Positions 37,839 to 48,520 of a DNA stretch of 64,000 nt are shown piece after piece; positions within the stretch are counted from its first letter, which is position 1, and each line of letters starts with the position of its first letter. The stretch covers positions 9,016,843 through 9,080,842 of the forward strand of contig NC_092044.1 of assembly GCF_003086295.3 (NCBI RefSeq). The letters are read 5' to 3'. This DNA is from Arachis hypogaea (Eukaryota; Streptophyta; Magnoliopsida; Fabales; Fabaceae). The notes beneath the pieces were generated by a model, which was not told the origin of the DNA, did no database searches, and was given only the letters and a program-made list of their open reading frames with translations. A program made the translations under genes and the position numbers.

Positions 37839-38067
37839 CCTACTCGAGTCCGATCTCTTTTACTTATGAGTTAGATTCGAGTATTCGAACTCGGGCTTGT
37901 AGCCGACATGATTTTTAGAACCGACGTGATTCAAATTTCTCAACCGTCGTATCTAATCAAAGGTCGCGTCCGTTAGGGTTTTCGTATTTACACGTGGGAG
38001 CAGTTACCTTGGTAACGGCGTGTTTCTTTAATGATCGCGTCGATTTACCCTTATGCCACTGGTGTGT

Positions 38068-38075
38068 TATAAATA
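38068..38075 (+). promoter_or_regulatory. TATA box of the antisense extra gene
   Basis: TATAAATA is followed by a pyrimidine-rich leader (CTCTCTTTTTTTTTCTTTTG), the usual look of a plant core promoter. It lies about 360 bases before the start codon at 38429, and its direction is opposite to that of the host retroelement. A second TATAAATA is at 37826-37833. Confidence 0.6.
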
Positions 38076-38214
38076 CTTTTTCCTCTCTTTTTTTTTCTTT
38101 TGTCTTCTGAAACTTCTTGCTTCACACTCTGTGTTCTTTTCAAAGAAAAACTCTTTTCTTCTCGGAGTGCTTTGCTGCCGCTGTTACCGTTTCTCTTCGT
38201 GTTTGCAGATAAAG

Positions 38215-38391
38215 GTTAGTCCTTTCCTTCTCCTCTTCTACCCTTTATGTTAGTGCTTTGTTAGAGGAGTTTTGCATGTTCTTAGTGAGTTTGTTTATTA
38301 GTCTAGTGATCCTGCCTTATTTTGTTTTAGAGAGGAGTTGCTTGGTCTTTGAGGAATCCCTATTTTTTATGCCCTTTCTTTTTCTTTGTAG
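38215..38391 (+). other. Putative 5'-leader intron of the extra gene
   Basis: The donor AAAG|GTTAGT at 38214/38215 and the acceptor TTTCTTTGTAG| at 38391 are good plant splice sites, with a T-rich interior. Removal would give a leader of roughly 150 bases before the ATG at 38429. There is no transcript evidence. Confidence 0.5.
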
Positions 38392-38428
38392 GTCTTGCCC
38401 CTTTTGTGCCTACTTCTTTGTTGAAAAA

Positions 38429-40107
38429 ATGTCTTCTCACATCCATGAGTTCCTTTCGAGATGGGTAGACGATACGGTACTGGAGCAAAGCCCTTTAGTG
38501 GATATTAACTATATCACTGACCTTCATACCCACCATAGGATTCGTAGCGATGAGGTTGATGAGCCAAAGTATGAGTTAGTGGCCCGAGATCTTGAAGACC
38601 GGGTTTGTTTCGGGAGGGTTGTTGATTCAGACCCTCATTTTTTCTTTATGTATGACTGCCTTTTTACTCATCTGGGGGGCTTCCTTCCCCTTTTCTGACT
38701 TTGAAGTAGAGGTTTTGAACCATTGCCGAGTTGCTCCTACTCAGCTCCACTCCAATTCTTGGGGTTTCATAAAAATTTACCAACTTGTCAGCCGAGAGCT
38801 AGACTTTCCGACTTCCACAAAGATTTTTTTCTATCTTTTTCATCTGACCAAGCCTTTTAGTGGGCAAAATAATAAGCAGAAGTGGGTGTCTTTCCGGGCC
38901 ATTCAAGGTCAGAAAGTTTTTTCTATCTTTGATGAATCTTTTCATGGTTTTAAGAATTTTTTCTTCAAAATCCAAGCTGTAGAGGGTCAACATCCCTCTT
39001 TCCTTGATGAAAACTCCAGCCCCCGCTTTCCTCTGTATTGGTTGGAGGCCTCTCCTGTAGAGAAGTACGACCTAGGTGATTTGGATGAGGTAGAGGAAGC
39101 TGTCGTTGGGTTTTTCTGAGATGCTTAGGGGAGGGCCCCCAATTTGGACACTAAGAAATTTCTCTTGGGCTCCCCGAGTTTTGTGCAAATCCAACTAGGT
39201 AGCTTTCTGTAGTCATTTATGAAATTTCCGACTTGCAAAGTTTTTTTGACTTGTGGACTAATTGCTTATTTCTTCTTTTCAGAGATGGTGAAAAGTGGAT
39301 CTAGTGCCTCCTACCAAAACGTCCAGGATGCCAAGAGAAGAGCTTGGGCCCAGGCTGATGCTGCAAGGGCTGCTGGCATTCCTCCTCCTCTTCCTCCTCC
39401 TCCTCGTGACCTGGGGACCTCTTCTCGCCCTATTATGGTGTCCTCTTCTTCTCTTCCTCCTCCTATCCCCCCAGTCTGACCCCCTGGCAAGCCTGAGAAG
39501 AAGAAGCGCAAGACCTCAGAGTCTGGCTCTTCTCCTTCTGGGGAAACTAATTTTGATGGTCCCAAATTCGTTCGAAATCACATCTTTCCCTATAATCAAA
39601 TTAATATGGATGATGTTTCCCTTCGAAACCATCTTCAAATTATGGTCCGGGGAGTGTTCGGACTGCTGGGGTTTGTATTGCTCTTCTTGATATTTTGGAC
39701 AAGACCCCCCTTAGTTCTTTGGGTTCTTCTCAAAGAGTTGTGGAGGAGTTAGAGGGGAGGATTGTCCTTTATCAAGAGAAAGAGAAGAGGCTTTAGGAGG
39801 AGGTTGCCGGACTGAAGGAGGAGCGGGCCTGACTTGAGGAGAGGGAGAAGAAGCTGATGGCTCATTGTGCTATGGCGGAGGGCCTCAAGGAAAAGGCGGA
39901 GCAAAATTATGCTAAGTTTTTTTTTTTTTGAAAATATTAACCTTTAGAAGCAGTTAGAGTTGAACCGGAAGGCCTATCAGGACTTGGAGGATTCTGTAGC
40001 AGAGAGCTCAGAGGAGGCATTGAGGATATTCAAGGAGCAGGTCGGAATGATTGCCCTCCGCCTGGACCTTTCTCCCCTACATCCTGGTAAGATTGTTATT
40101 GATGGAG
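38429..40107 (+). pseudogene. Extra antisense gene of the Tat element (Transposase_28-like), 5' part
   Basis: The protein starts MSSHIHEFLSRWVDDTVLEQ and continues with blocks typical of the 'putative gypsy type transposon' family: a LNHCRVAPTQLHSNSWGFI block, FYLFHLTKP, KWVSFRAIQGQKVF, and then a C-terminal part with poly-proline, a basic KKKRK run and a long E/K-rich coiled coil (39740-40080). Damage: a frameshift in the G run at 38674-38679, stops at 39117-39119 and 39126-39128, and further breaks after 39470. A second intron is likely at 39199-39282 (AG|GTAGCT to TTTTCAG). The 10-kb element at 40108 interrupts the coiled-coil region. Its function is unknown. Confidence 0.7.
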
Positions 40108-41737
40108 TGATGAGCGGATAATTTATACACTTTTTGGCATTGTTTTTAGTATGTTTTTAGTATGTTTTAGTTAGTTTTTAGTATACTTTTATTAGTTTTT
40201 AGTTAAAATTCACTTTTCTGGACTTTACTATGAGTTTGTGTGTTTTTCTGTGATTTCAGGTATTTTCTGGCTGAAATTGAGGGACCTGAGCAAAAATCTG
40301 ATTCAGAGGCTGAAAAGGACTGCAGATGCTGTTGGATTCTGACCTCCCTGCACTCAAAGTAGATTTTCTGGAGCTACAGAAGCCCAATTGGCACGCTCTC
40401 AACGGCGTTGGAAAGTAGACATCCTGGGCTTTCCAGCAATGTATAATAGTCCATACTTTGCCCGAGATTTGATGGCCCAAACTGGCGTTCCAAATCAGCT
40501 CAAAACTGCGCGGCGTTAAACGCCGGAACTGGCACAAGAATGGGAGTTAAACGCCCAAACTGGCACAAAAGCTGGCGTTTAACTCCAAGAGAAGTCTCTA
40601 CACGAAAATGCTTCAATTCTCAGCCCAAGCACACACCAAGTGGGCCCGGAAGTGGATTTTTATGTCATTTACTCATACTTGTAAACCCTAGGCTACTAAT
40701 TCTCTATAAATAGGACCTTTTACTATTGTATTCTCATCTTGGTAGCTATCTTTAGTCTTATGCTATCTTAGATCATGGGGGCTAGCCTCACGGCCATGCC
40801 TAGACCTTGTTCTTATGTATTTTCAACGGTGGAGTTTCTACACACCATAGATTAAGGTGTTGAGCTCTGCTGTACCTCGAGTATTAATGCAATTACTATT
40901 GTTCTTCTATTTAATTCAGCTTATTCTTGTTCTAAGATATTCATTTTCACCCAAGAACATGATGAATGTGATGATTATGTGACACTCATCATCATTCTCA
41001 CTTATGAACGAGTGCCTGACAACCACTTCTGTTCTACAAGCAAACAAGGGTTGAATGTTTATCTCTTGGATTCCTTAATCAGAATCTTCGTGGTATAAGC
41101 TAGAATTGATGGCGGCATTCAAGAGAATCCGGAAGGTCTAAACCTTGTCTGTGGTATTCTGAGTAGGATTCAATGATTGAATGACTGTGACGAGCTTCAA
41201 ACTCCTGAAGGCTGGGCGTTAGTGACAGACGCAAAAGAATCACTGGATTCTATTCCAACCTGATTGAGAACCGACAGATGATTAGCCGTGCCGTGATAGG
41301 GTGCGTAGAACATTTTCACTGAGAGGATGAGAGGTAGCCACTGACAACGGTGAAACCCTACATACAGCTTGCCATGGAAAGGAGTAAGAAGGATTGGATG
41401 AAGACAGTAGGAAAGCAAAGAGACGGAAGGGACAAAACATCTCCATTCGCTTATCTGAAATTCTCACCAATGAATTACATAAGTATCTCTATCTTTATGC
41501 TTTATTCATATATCATCCATAACCATTTGAATCTGTCTGACTGAGATTTACAAGAAGACCATAGCTTGCTTCATACCAACAATCTCTGTGGGATCGACCC
41601 TTACTCGCATAAGGTTTATTACTTGGACGACCCAGTGCACTTGCTGGTTAGTTGTGCGAAGTTATGATAAAGAGTTGAGATTACAATTGTGCGTACCATG
41701 TTGATGGCGCCATTGATGGTCACAATTTCGTGCACCA
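40108..41737 (+). repeat. 5' LTR of the Feral-like element
   Basis: TGATGAGCGG...GTGCACCA. The TATA box TATAAATA is at 40705-40712. Degenerate GGCGTTNAACGCC palindromes lie at 40490-40595, upstream of the TATA. A fossil LTR/primer-site junction is at 41683-41720. In the 3' LTR the TATA reads TACAAATA. Confidence 0.95.
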
Positions 41738-41743
41738 AGTTTT

Positions 41744-41761
41744 TGGCGCCGTTGCCGGGGA
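41744..41761 (+). promoter_or_regulatory. Primer binding site, tRNA-Asp
   Basis: TGGCGCCGTTGCCGGGGA is complementary to the 3' end of plant tRNA-Asp including CCA, the primer typical of Athila-lineage elements. It starts 6 bases after the 5' LTR. Confidence 0.92.
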
Positions 41762-42456
41762 TTGTTCGAGTTTGGACAACTGACGGTTCATCTTGTTGCT
41801 TAGATTAGGTATTTTTCTTCAGAGTTCTTAAGAATGAATTCTAGTGTTTCAAGGTGATGTTCTTATCATCAGCAAAGCTGATTGATTTTCATCAATTTAG
41901 CTCTTGAATGCAATGTCCTGCTGAAGCTTGGCTAGCCACGTCTAATTCCTTTAGACTGAAGTTTTAGACTAACATTGCATGATTCCTGGAATTCTCATTA
42001 AGAATTTTGATATCTTTATTTTCTTTTCCACTTAATTTTCAAAAAAACCAAAAAATTACAAAATAAAAAAAAACCAAAAATATTTTATGTTTCTTATTGA
42101 GACACTAGTCTCATTTTAAGTTTGGTGTCCATTGCATGCTTCTGTTCTTCTTGCATTTTTCATGTGTCTTCAGTGATCTTCAAGTTGTTCTTGATGATTT
42201 ACTTGCTCTGATCTTTAAATTCTCTTGTCTTGAGTGTTTTGTTGTTTCTCATATGCATTCTCAACTTGTTAGTGTCAATAGTATACAAACTTTTAAGTTT
42301 GGTGTCTTGCATGCATTGTTTATTTGATTTCAAGTTGCATTTTGATTATTCCTCATTATTAAAAATCCAAAATATTTTTAATTTGTGTCTTTTCAAGTCA
42401 ATAATACAGAGAATTAAAGATTCAGAACATACAGCAGAGGAATTACACAGAAAAAG

Positions 42457-42602
42457 CTGGGCGTTCAAAACGCCCAGTGAGGAAGGCAAACTGGCGTTTA
42501 AACGCCAGCCAGGGTGCCTGGCTGGGCGTTTAACGCCCAAAAGGGGTGAGTTTTGGGGGTTAAACGCCAGAATGTGCACCATTCTGGGCGTTTAACGCCA
42601 GG
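42457..42602 (+). repeat. Palindrome array in the 5' leader of the Feral-like element
   Basis: Five units of the type CTGGGCGTTTAACGCCCAG are joined by spacers that also pair (CCAGCCAGG..CCTGGCTGG and AGAATG..CATTCT), giving nested hairpins. Confidence 0.92.
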
Positions 42603-43250
42603 ATGGCACAAGAGGGAAGATTTTGTTTTTAATGCCAATTTTTTTCAAGTTTTCAAAATTTTTCAAAATCAAATCTTTTTCAAATCAAATCTTTTCAATC
42701 AAATCTTTTTCAAAATCAATTTCTTTCCATTTTCAAAAATACTTGCTATCAATTAATGATTTGATTCAACATTTCAAGTATGTTGCCTTTTCTGTTGAGA
42801 AAGGTTTAATGTTTGAATCATATCTTTTCTTGTTAGCCAAGTCATTAATTTTTAAAATCAAATCTTTTTAAATTGTTTTTCAAATCATTTCTTCTTGATC
42901 ACATCTTTTCAAAATAGTTTTCAATCATATCTTTTTAATTTCTTATTTCAAAATCTTTTTCAAAAATCACTTGATTTCTTTTCCACTCTTAGTTTTCGAA
43001 AATCAATTAGTGTTTTTCAAAATGTTTTTAAAATCTCTTACTTAATTTTCGAAAATTTCTTCCCCTCTTCTCTCATCCTTCTATTTATGGACTAACACTA
43101 CTCCTCAAAGCACAATTCGAACTCCATCTTTCCTTGATAAGTTCGAATTTTCTACCTCTTCCTTCCATTTTTCTTTTCCTCTGACACCTCAAGGAATCTC
43201 TATACTGTGACATAGAGGATTCCATATTTTCTTGTTCTTTTCTCTTTCAT

Positions 43251-45458
43251 ATGAGTAGGAGCAAAGATAAAAGCATTCTTGTTGAGGCTGACCCTGAACC
43301 TGAAAGGACCTTGAAGCGAAAGCTAAGAGAAGCTAAAGCACAATTCTCTGTAGAGGACCTAACAGAAATCTTCAAAGAAGAAGAACCCATGGCAGCCGAA
43401 AACAACAACAATGCCAACAATGCAAGGAAGGTGCTGGGTGACTTTACTGCACCTACTCCCGACTTCTATGGGAGAAGCATCTCTATCCCTGCCATTGGAG
43501 CAAACAACTTTGAGCTTAAGCCTCAATTAGTTTCTCTAATGCAACAGAATTGCAAGTTTCATGGACTTCCATTGGAAGATCCTCATCAGTTTCTAGCTGA
43601 GTTCTTGCAAATATGTGACACTATCAAAACCAATGGGGTTGACCCTGAGGTCTACAGACTTATGCTATTCCCTTTTGCTGTAAGAGACAGAGCTAGGATA
43701 TGGTTGGACTCACAACCTAAAGAAAGCCTGAACTCTTGGGAAAAGCTAGTCAATGCCTTCTTGGCAAAGTTCTTTCCACCTCAAAAATTGAGTAAGCTTA
43801 GAGTGGAAGTCCAAACCTTCAGACAAAAGCAAGGTGAATCCCTCTATGAAGCTTGGGAAAGATACAAACAATTGATCAGAAAATGTCCTTCTGACATGCT
43901 TTCTGAATGGAGCATCATAGGTATCTTCTATGATGGTTTATCTGAACTGTCCAAGATGTCATTGGATAGCTCTGCTGGAGGATCTCTTCATCTGAAGAAG
44001 ATGCCTGCAGAAGCTCAAGAACTCATTGAAATGGTTGCAAATAACCAATTCATGTACACTTCTGAAAGGAATCCTGTGAACAATGGGACGAATCAGAAGA
44101 AAGGAATTCTTGAGATTGATACTCTGCATGCCATATTGGCTCAGAACAAAATATTGACTCAGCAAGTCAATATGATTTCTCAAAGTCTGTCTGGAATGCA
44201 AGCTGCACCAGGCAGTACTAAGGATGCTTCATCTGAAGAAGAAGCTTATGATCCTGAGAACCCTTCAATGGAAGAGGTGAATTACATGGGAGAACCCTAT
44301 GGAAACACCTATAATGCTTCATGGAGAAATCATCCAAATCTCTCATGGAAGGATCAACAGAGACCTCAACAAGGTTTCAACAACAATAAGGGTAGAAGAA
44401 ACAGGTTTAGCAATGGCAAGCCTTTTCCATCATCTTTTCAGCAACAGACATAGAATTCTAAGCAGAACCACTCTGACTTAGCAACCATGGTCTCTGATCT
44501 AATCAAAACCACTCAAAGTTTCATGACTGAAACAAGGTCCTCCATTAGAAATTTGGAGGCACAAGTGGGTCAGCTGAGTAAGAAAATTACTGAACTCCCT
44601 CCTAGCACTCTTCCAAGCAATACAGAAGAGAATCCAAAAGGAGAGTGCAAGGCCATTAACATGACCTACATGTCTGAATTTGGAGAGGAGGAAGAGGCAG
44701 TGAGTGCCACTGAGGAAGGCCTCAATGGACGTTCACTGGCCTCCAATGAGTTCCCTAATGAGGAACCATGGGAATCTGAGGCTCACACTGAGACCATAGA
44801 GATTCCATTGGATTTACTTCTGCCATTCATGAGCTCTGATGAATATTCTTCCTCTGAAGAGGATGAAGACGTCACTGAAGAGCAAGTTGCTAAATACCTT
44901 GGAGCAATCATGAAGCTAAATGACAAGTTATTTGGTAATGAGACTTGGGAGGATGAACCCCCTTTGCTCACCAAAGAACTGGATGACTTGACTAGGCAGA
45001 GGTTACCTCAAAAGAGACAGCACCCTGGGAAGTTCTCAATACCTTGTACAGTAGGCACCATGACCTTCAAGAAGGCTCTGTGTGACCTAGGGTCAAGCAT
45101 AAACCTTATGCCTCTCTCTGTAATGGAGAAGCTAGGGATCTTTGAGATACAAGCTGCAAGAATCTCACTAGAGATGGCAGACAATTCAAGAAAACAAGCT
45201 TATGGACTTGTAGAGGATGTTCTGGTAAAAGTTGAAGACCATTACATCCCTGCTGATTTCATAGTCCTAGAGACTGGGAAGTGCATGGATGAATCCATCA
45301 TCCTTGGCAGACCCTTCCTAGCCACAACAAAGGTTGTGATTGATGTTGACAGAGGAGAATTGATCATTCAAGTGAATGAAGAATCCCTTGTGTTTAAGGC
45401 TCAAGGATATCCCTCTGTAACCATGGAGAGGAAGCATGAAGAGCTTCTCTCAAAATAG
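43251..45458 (+). pseudogene. gag-protease gene of the Feral-like element (one in-frame TAG)
   Basis: One frame of 735 codons plus the terminal stop is broken only by a TAG at 44451-44453, consistent with a C-to-T change in a CAG codon. The gag domain (about residues 60-260) has the retrotransposon gag core: FAVRDRARIWLDSQP, WEKLVNAFLAKFFPPQK, ESLYEAWERYKQLIRKCP. No CCHC zinc knuckle is visible, which I believe is usual for Athila gag. The protease follows, with FSIPCTVGTMTFKKALCDLG and SSINLMP (about residues 595-625) as the retropepsin active-site region, then IILGRPFL. The ORF ends soon after the protease with no RT. Expected role: particle protein plus processing protease. Confidence 0.9.
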
Positions 45459-45487
45459 AGCCAAACAGAGCCCCCACAGTCAAACTC

Positions 45488-45566
45488 TAAGTTTGGTGTT
45501 GGGAGGCCATAACCAACTTCTAAGTTTGGTGTTGAACCCCCACATTCAAACTCTAAGTTTGGTGTT
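45488..45566 (+). repeat. Three direct copies of TAAGTTTGGTGTTG
   Basis: Copies begin at 45488, 45521 and 45553, immediately after the protease ORF, spaced by 33 and 32 bases. The same word occurs in the 5' leader (42117, 42294), after the hairpin at 46403 (as TAAGTTTGGTAT) and directly before the 3' LTR (48507). Confidence 0.9.
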
Positions 45567-45643
45567 GGGAGGTTCCAACATTGCTCTGAGCATATGTGAG
45601 GCTCCATGAGAGCCCACTGTCAAGCTACTGACATTAAAGAAGC

Positions 45644-45663
45644 GCTTGTTGGGAGGCAACCCA
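45644..45663 (+). promoter_or_regulatory. Conserved non-coding motif CTTGTTGGGAGGCAACCCA
   Basis: The sequence GAAGCGCTTGTTGGGAGGC followed by AACCCA is identical here and at 58209-58232, after the pol gene of the other element. GTTG and CAAC can pair around GGAGG. I recall this motif downstream of the coding region in Athila elements of other plants, which implies constraint; its role is unknown. Confidence 0.75.
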
Positions 45664-45803
45664 ATATTATTTTTATCTATTTTCCTTTGTTATTTTATGT
45701 TTTCTGTAGGTTGATGATCATGGGAAGTCACAAAATCAATTGAAAAAGCAAAAACAGAATGAAAAATAGAAAGAAAAACAGCACACCCTGGAGGAAGACC
45801 TTG

Positions 45804-45976
45804 TTGGCGTTTAAACGCCAGTAAGGGCAGCAAATGGGCGTTTAACGCCCAGTCTGGCACCATTCTGGGCGTTTAACGCCAGAAAGGGGCACCAGACTGG
45901 CGTTAAACGCCAAGAAAGGGCAACAAGTTGGCATTAAACGCCAGAAATGGGCACCAGCCTGACGTTTAACGCCAGA
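45804..45976 (+). repeat. Palindrome array between protease and ORF3 (Feral-like)
   Basis: Six units of TGGCGTTTAACGCCA type with changes that often keep the pairing, separated by GGGCACCA-like spacers. It lies about 300 bases upstream of the ORF3 TATA box. Confidence 0.92.
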
Positions 45977-46277
45977 TTTGGCATAAAGAGCATTTTTGCT
46001 CGCCACTTGGTGTAGGGATGAATTTTCCTTGACACCTCAGGATCTGTGGACCCCACAGGATCCCTACCTACCCTACCACTCTCTCTCTTCTTCACCCATT
46101 CACCAATCACCTCAATACCTCTTCCCCAAAAACCTCTCACCTATCAAATCCATCTTTTCTCTTCACCACTTACATCCATCCTTCATAAAACCCCACCTAC
46201 CTCACCATTCAAATTCAAAACACTTTCCCTCCCAAACCCACCCTCACATAGCCGAACCTTACCTCTCTCTCCACTCC

Positions 46278-46285
46278 TATATAAA
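46278..46285 (+). promoter_or_regulatory. TATA box upstream of ORF3 (Feral-like)
   Basis: CTATATAAACCC (TATATAAA at 46278-46285) lies in a C/T-rich leader 199 bases before the ORF3 ATG. The other element has TATAAAAA in the corresponding place. An internal promoter for ORF3 is inferred from this. Confidence 0.6.
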
Positions 46286-46402
46286 CCCATCTTCACTCCT
46301 TCATTTTCACACAACCTAAACACTACTTCTCTCCCTTTGGCCAAACCACAAAGCCATCTCCATCTCCTCTATTTCTTCTTCTTCTACTCTCTTCTTTCTT
46401 CT

Positions 46403-46439
46403 TTTGCTCGAGGACGAGCAAACCTTTTAAGTTTGGTAT
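46403..46439 (+). promoter_or_regulatory. Hairpin plus TAAGTTTGGTAT upstream of ORF3
   Basis: TTTGCTCG (46403-46410), loop AGGA, CGAGCAAA (46415-46422) form an 8-base-pair stem, then TAAGTTTGGTAT at 46428. It is related to the hairpins at 48483, 58972 and 61059 with compensatory changes. Confidence 0.85.
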
Positions 46440-46476
46440 GGTAAAAGCATTGCTTTTTGTTTTTCCATAACCATTT

Positions 46477-47601
46477 ATGGCATCCAAGGCCAGAGAAACC
46501 TCTAGAAAGAGGAAAGGGAAGGCAAAAGCTTCCACCTCCGAGTCATGGGAGATGGAGAGATTCATCTCAAGGGTGCATCAAGACCACTTCTATGAAGTTA
46601 TGGCCATGAAGAAAGTGATCCCTGAGGTCCCTTTCAAACTCAAAAAGAGTGAATATCCGGAGATCCGACATGAGATCCGAAGAAGAGGTTGGGAAGTTCT
46701 TACCAACCCCATTCAACAAGTCGGAATCTTAATGGTTCAAGAGTTCTATGCCAATGCATGGATCACCAAGAACCATGATCAAAGTGTGAACCCGGACCCA
46801 AAGAATTGGCTTACAATGGTTCGGGGGAAATACTTAGATTTTAGTCCGGAAAATGTAAGGTTGGCATTCAACTTGCCCATGATGCAAGGAGATGAACACC
46901 CTTACACTAGAAGGGTCAACTTTGATCAAAGGTTGGACCAAGTCCTCATAGACATCTGTGAAGAGGGCGCTCAATGGAAGAGAGATTCAAGAGGGAAGCT
47001 GGTTCAACTGAGAAGGCATGACCTCAAGCCCGTGGCTAGAGGATGGTTGGAGTTTATCCAACGCTCAATCATTCCGACTAGCAACCGGTCCGAAGTTACT
47101 ATAGGCCGGGCTATCATGATTCATAGCATCATGATTGGAGAGGAAGTAGAAGTTCATGAGGTTATATCCCAAGAACTTTATAAGGTGGCGGACAAGTCCT
47201 CTACCTTGGCAAGGTTAGCCTTTCCTCATCTCATTTGTCACCTCTGTTATTCAGTTGGAGTTGACATAGAGGGAGACACCCTTATTGATGAGGACAAGCC
47301 CATCACTAAGAAAAGGATGGAGCAAACAAGAGACCACTCTCATCATGAAATCCCTGAGATGCCTCAAGGGATGCACTTTCCTCCACAAAACTATTGGGAG
47401 CAAATCAATACCTCCCTAGGAGAATTGAGTTCCAACATGGGACAACTAAGGGTGGAGCACCAAGAACATTCCATCCTCCTCCATGAAATTAGAGAAGATC
47501 AAAGAATCATGAGAGAGGAGCAACAAAGGCAAGGAAGAGACATTGAGGAGCTCAAGCACTCCATAAGATCTTCAAGAGGAAGAACAAGCCGCCATCACTA
47601 A
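46477..47601 (+). CDS. ORF3 protein of the Feral-like element (putative plant transposon protein)
   Basis: An uninterrupted 374-residue frame. The N-terminus is basic (SRKRKGKAKAS), then a conserved globular region: IRRRGWEVLTNP, VQEFYANAW, MVRGKYLDF, LDQVLIDIC, DLKPVARGWLEFIQRSI, PTSNRSEVTI, IMIGEEVEVHEVI. It resembles the 'putative plant transposon protein' family (Transposase_32 type) found in Athila elements. The C-terminal 70 residues are E/Q/R-rich and likely coiled coil. It has no signal peptide or membrane segment, so it is not an envelope protein. About half its residues match the ORF3 at 59047. It stays open although gag has a stop. Start chosen as the first ATG after the hairpin. 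Biochemical role unknown. Confidence 0.85.
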   Translation: MASKARETSRKRKGKAKASTSESWEMERFISRVHQDHFYEVMAMKKVIPEVPFKLKKSEYPEIRHEIRRRGWEVLTNPIQQVGILMVQEFYANAWITKNHDQSVNPDPKNWLTMVRGKYLDFSPENVRLAFNLPMMQGDEHPYTRRVNFDQRLDQVLIDICEEGAQWKRDSRGKLVQLRRHDLKPVARGWLEFIQRSIIPTSNRSEVTIGRAIMIHSIMIGEEVEVHEVISQELYKVADKSSTLARLAFPHLICHLCYSVGVDIEGDTLIDEDKPITKKRMEQTRDHSHHEIPEMPQGMHFPPQNYWEQINTSLGELSSNMGQLRVEHQEHSILLHEIREDQRIMREEQQRQGRDIEELKHSIRSSRGRTSRHH

Positions 47602-48482
47602 GGTGGACCCGTTCTTTAATCTCATTGTTCTTTATTTTTCTGTTTTTCGAAAAATCATGCTTATGTTTATCCATGTTTGTGTCTTATGATCATTAGTGTC
47701 TTAGTGTCTATGCCTTAAAGTTATGAATGTCCTATGAATCCATCACCTTTCTTAAATGAAAAATGTTCTTAATTGAAAAAGAGAAGAATTGCATGAATTT
47801 TAAATTTTATAACAGATTAATTATTTTGATGTGGTGGCAATATTTTGGTTTCTGAATGTATGCTTAAACAGTGCATAAGTCTTTTGAATTTGTTGTTCAT
47901 GAATGTTGGCTCTTGAAAGAATGATGAAAAAGGAGACATGTTACTGAGGATCTGAAAAATCATAAAAATGATTCTTGAAGCAAGAAAAAGCAGTGAATAC
48001 AAAAAAAATTTCGAAAAAAAAGGAGAAAGAGAAAGAAAGAAAAGAAAAAAAAAAGAAAAAAAGAGCAGGAAATAAAGTTGTGATCCAAGGCAAAAAGAGT
48101 GTGCTTAAGAACCCTGGACACCTCTAATTGGGGACTCTAGCAAAGCTGAGTCACAATCTGAAAAGGTTCACCCAGTTATGTATCTGTGGCATGTATATAT
48201 CCGGTGGAAATACTAGAAGACAGAGTGCTTTGGGCCACGACCAAGACTCATAAAGTAGCTGTGTTCAAGAATAATCATACTTAACTAGGAGAATCAATAA
48301 CACTATCTGGATTCTGAGTTCCTATAGAAGCTAATCATTCTAAATTTCAAAGGATAGAGTGAGATGCCAAAACTGTTCAGAGGCAAAAAGCTAAAGCCCC
48401 GCTCATCTAATTAATACTGATCTTCATAGATGTTTTTGGAGTTCATTACATATTCTCTTCTTTTTATCTTATTTGATTTTCA
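47602..48482 (+). other. 3' non-coding region with a long purine tract
   Basis: A purine-only run of A and G, some 60 bases, lies near 48008-48070, about 450 bases before the 3' LTR. An equivalent run is near 60608-60650 in the other element at the same distance. The rest (48090-48420) is about 90 percent alike in the two elements but non-coding. Confidence 0.7.
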
Positions 48483-48520
48483 GTTGCTTGTGGACAAGCA
48501 ACAATTTAAGTTTGGTGTTG
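48483..48520 (+). promoter_or_regulatory. Hairpin plus TAAGTTTGGTGTTG abutting the 3' LTR
   Basis: GTTGCTTG, loop TGGA, CAAGCAAC (48483-48502), then AATT and TAAGTTTGGTGTTG (48507-48520) directly before the LTR start at 48521. It occupies the place where a polypurine tract is expected. Confidence 0.88.

Noticed and set aside
41197..41544. ORFs inside the LTRs (also at 49610, 51338, 52152, 61363, 62177)
   Set aside because: The same short ORFs recur only because the LTRs are repeated; they show no domain.
44451..44453. Programmed readthrough stop between gag and protease
   Set aside because: The FIDEL-like element has no stop at the equivalent place and the change fits a single C-to-T transition, so chance decay is simpler.
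46477..47601. ORF3 as a retroviral envelope gene
   Set aside because: No signal peptide, membrane segment or cleavage motif is seen; it fits the putative plant transposon protein family.
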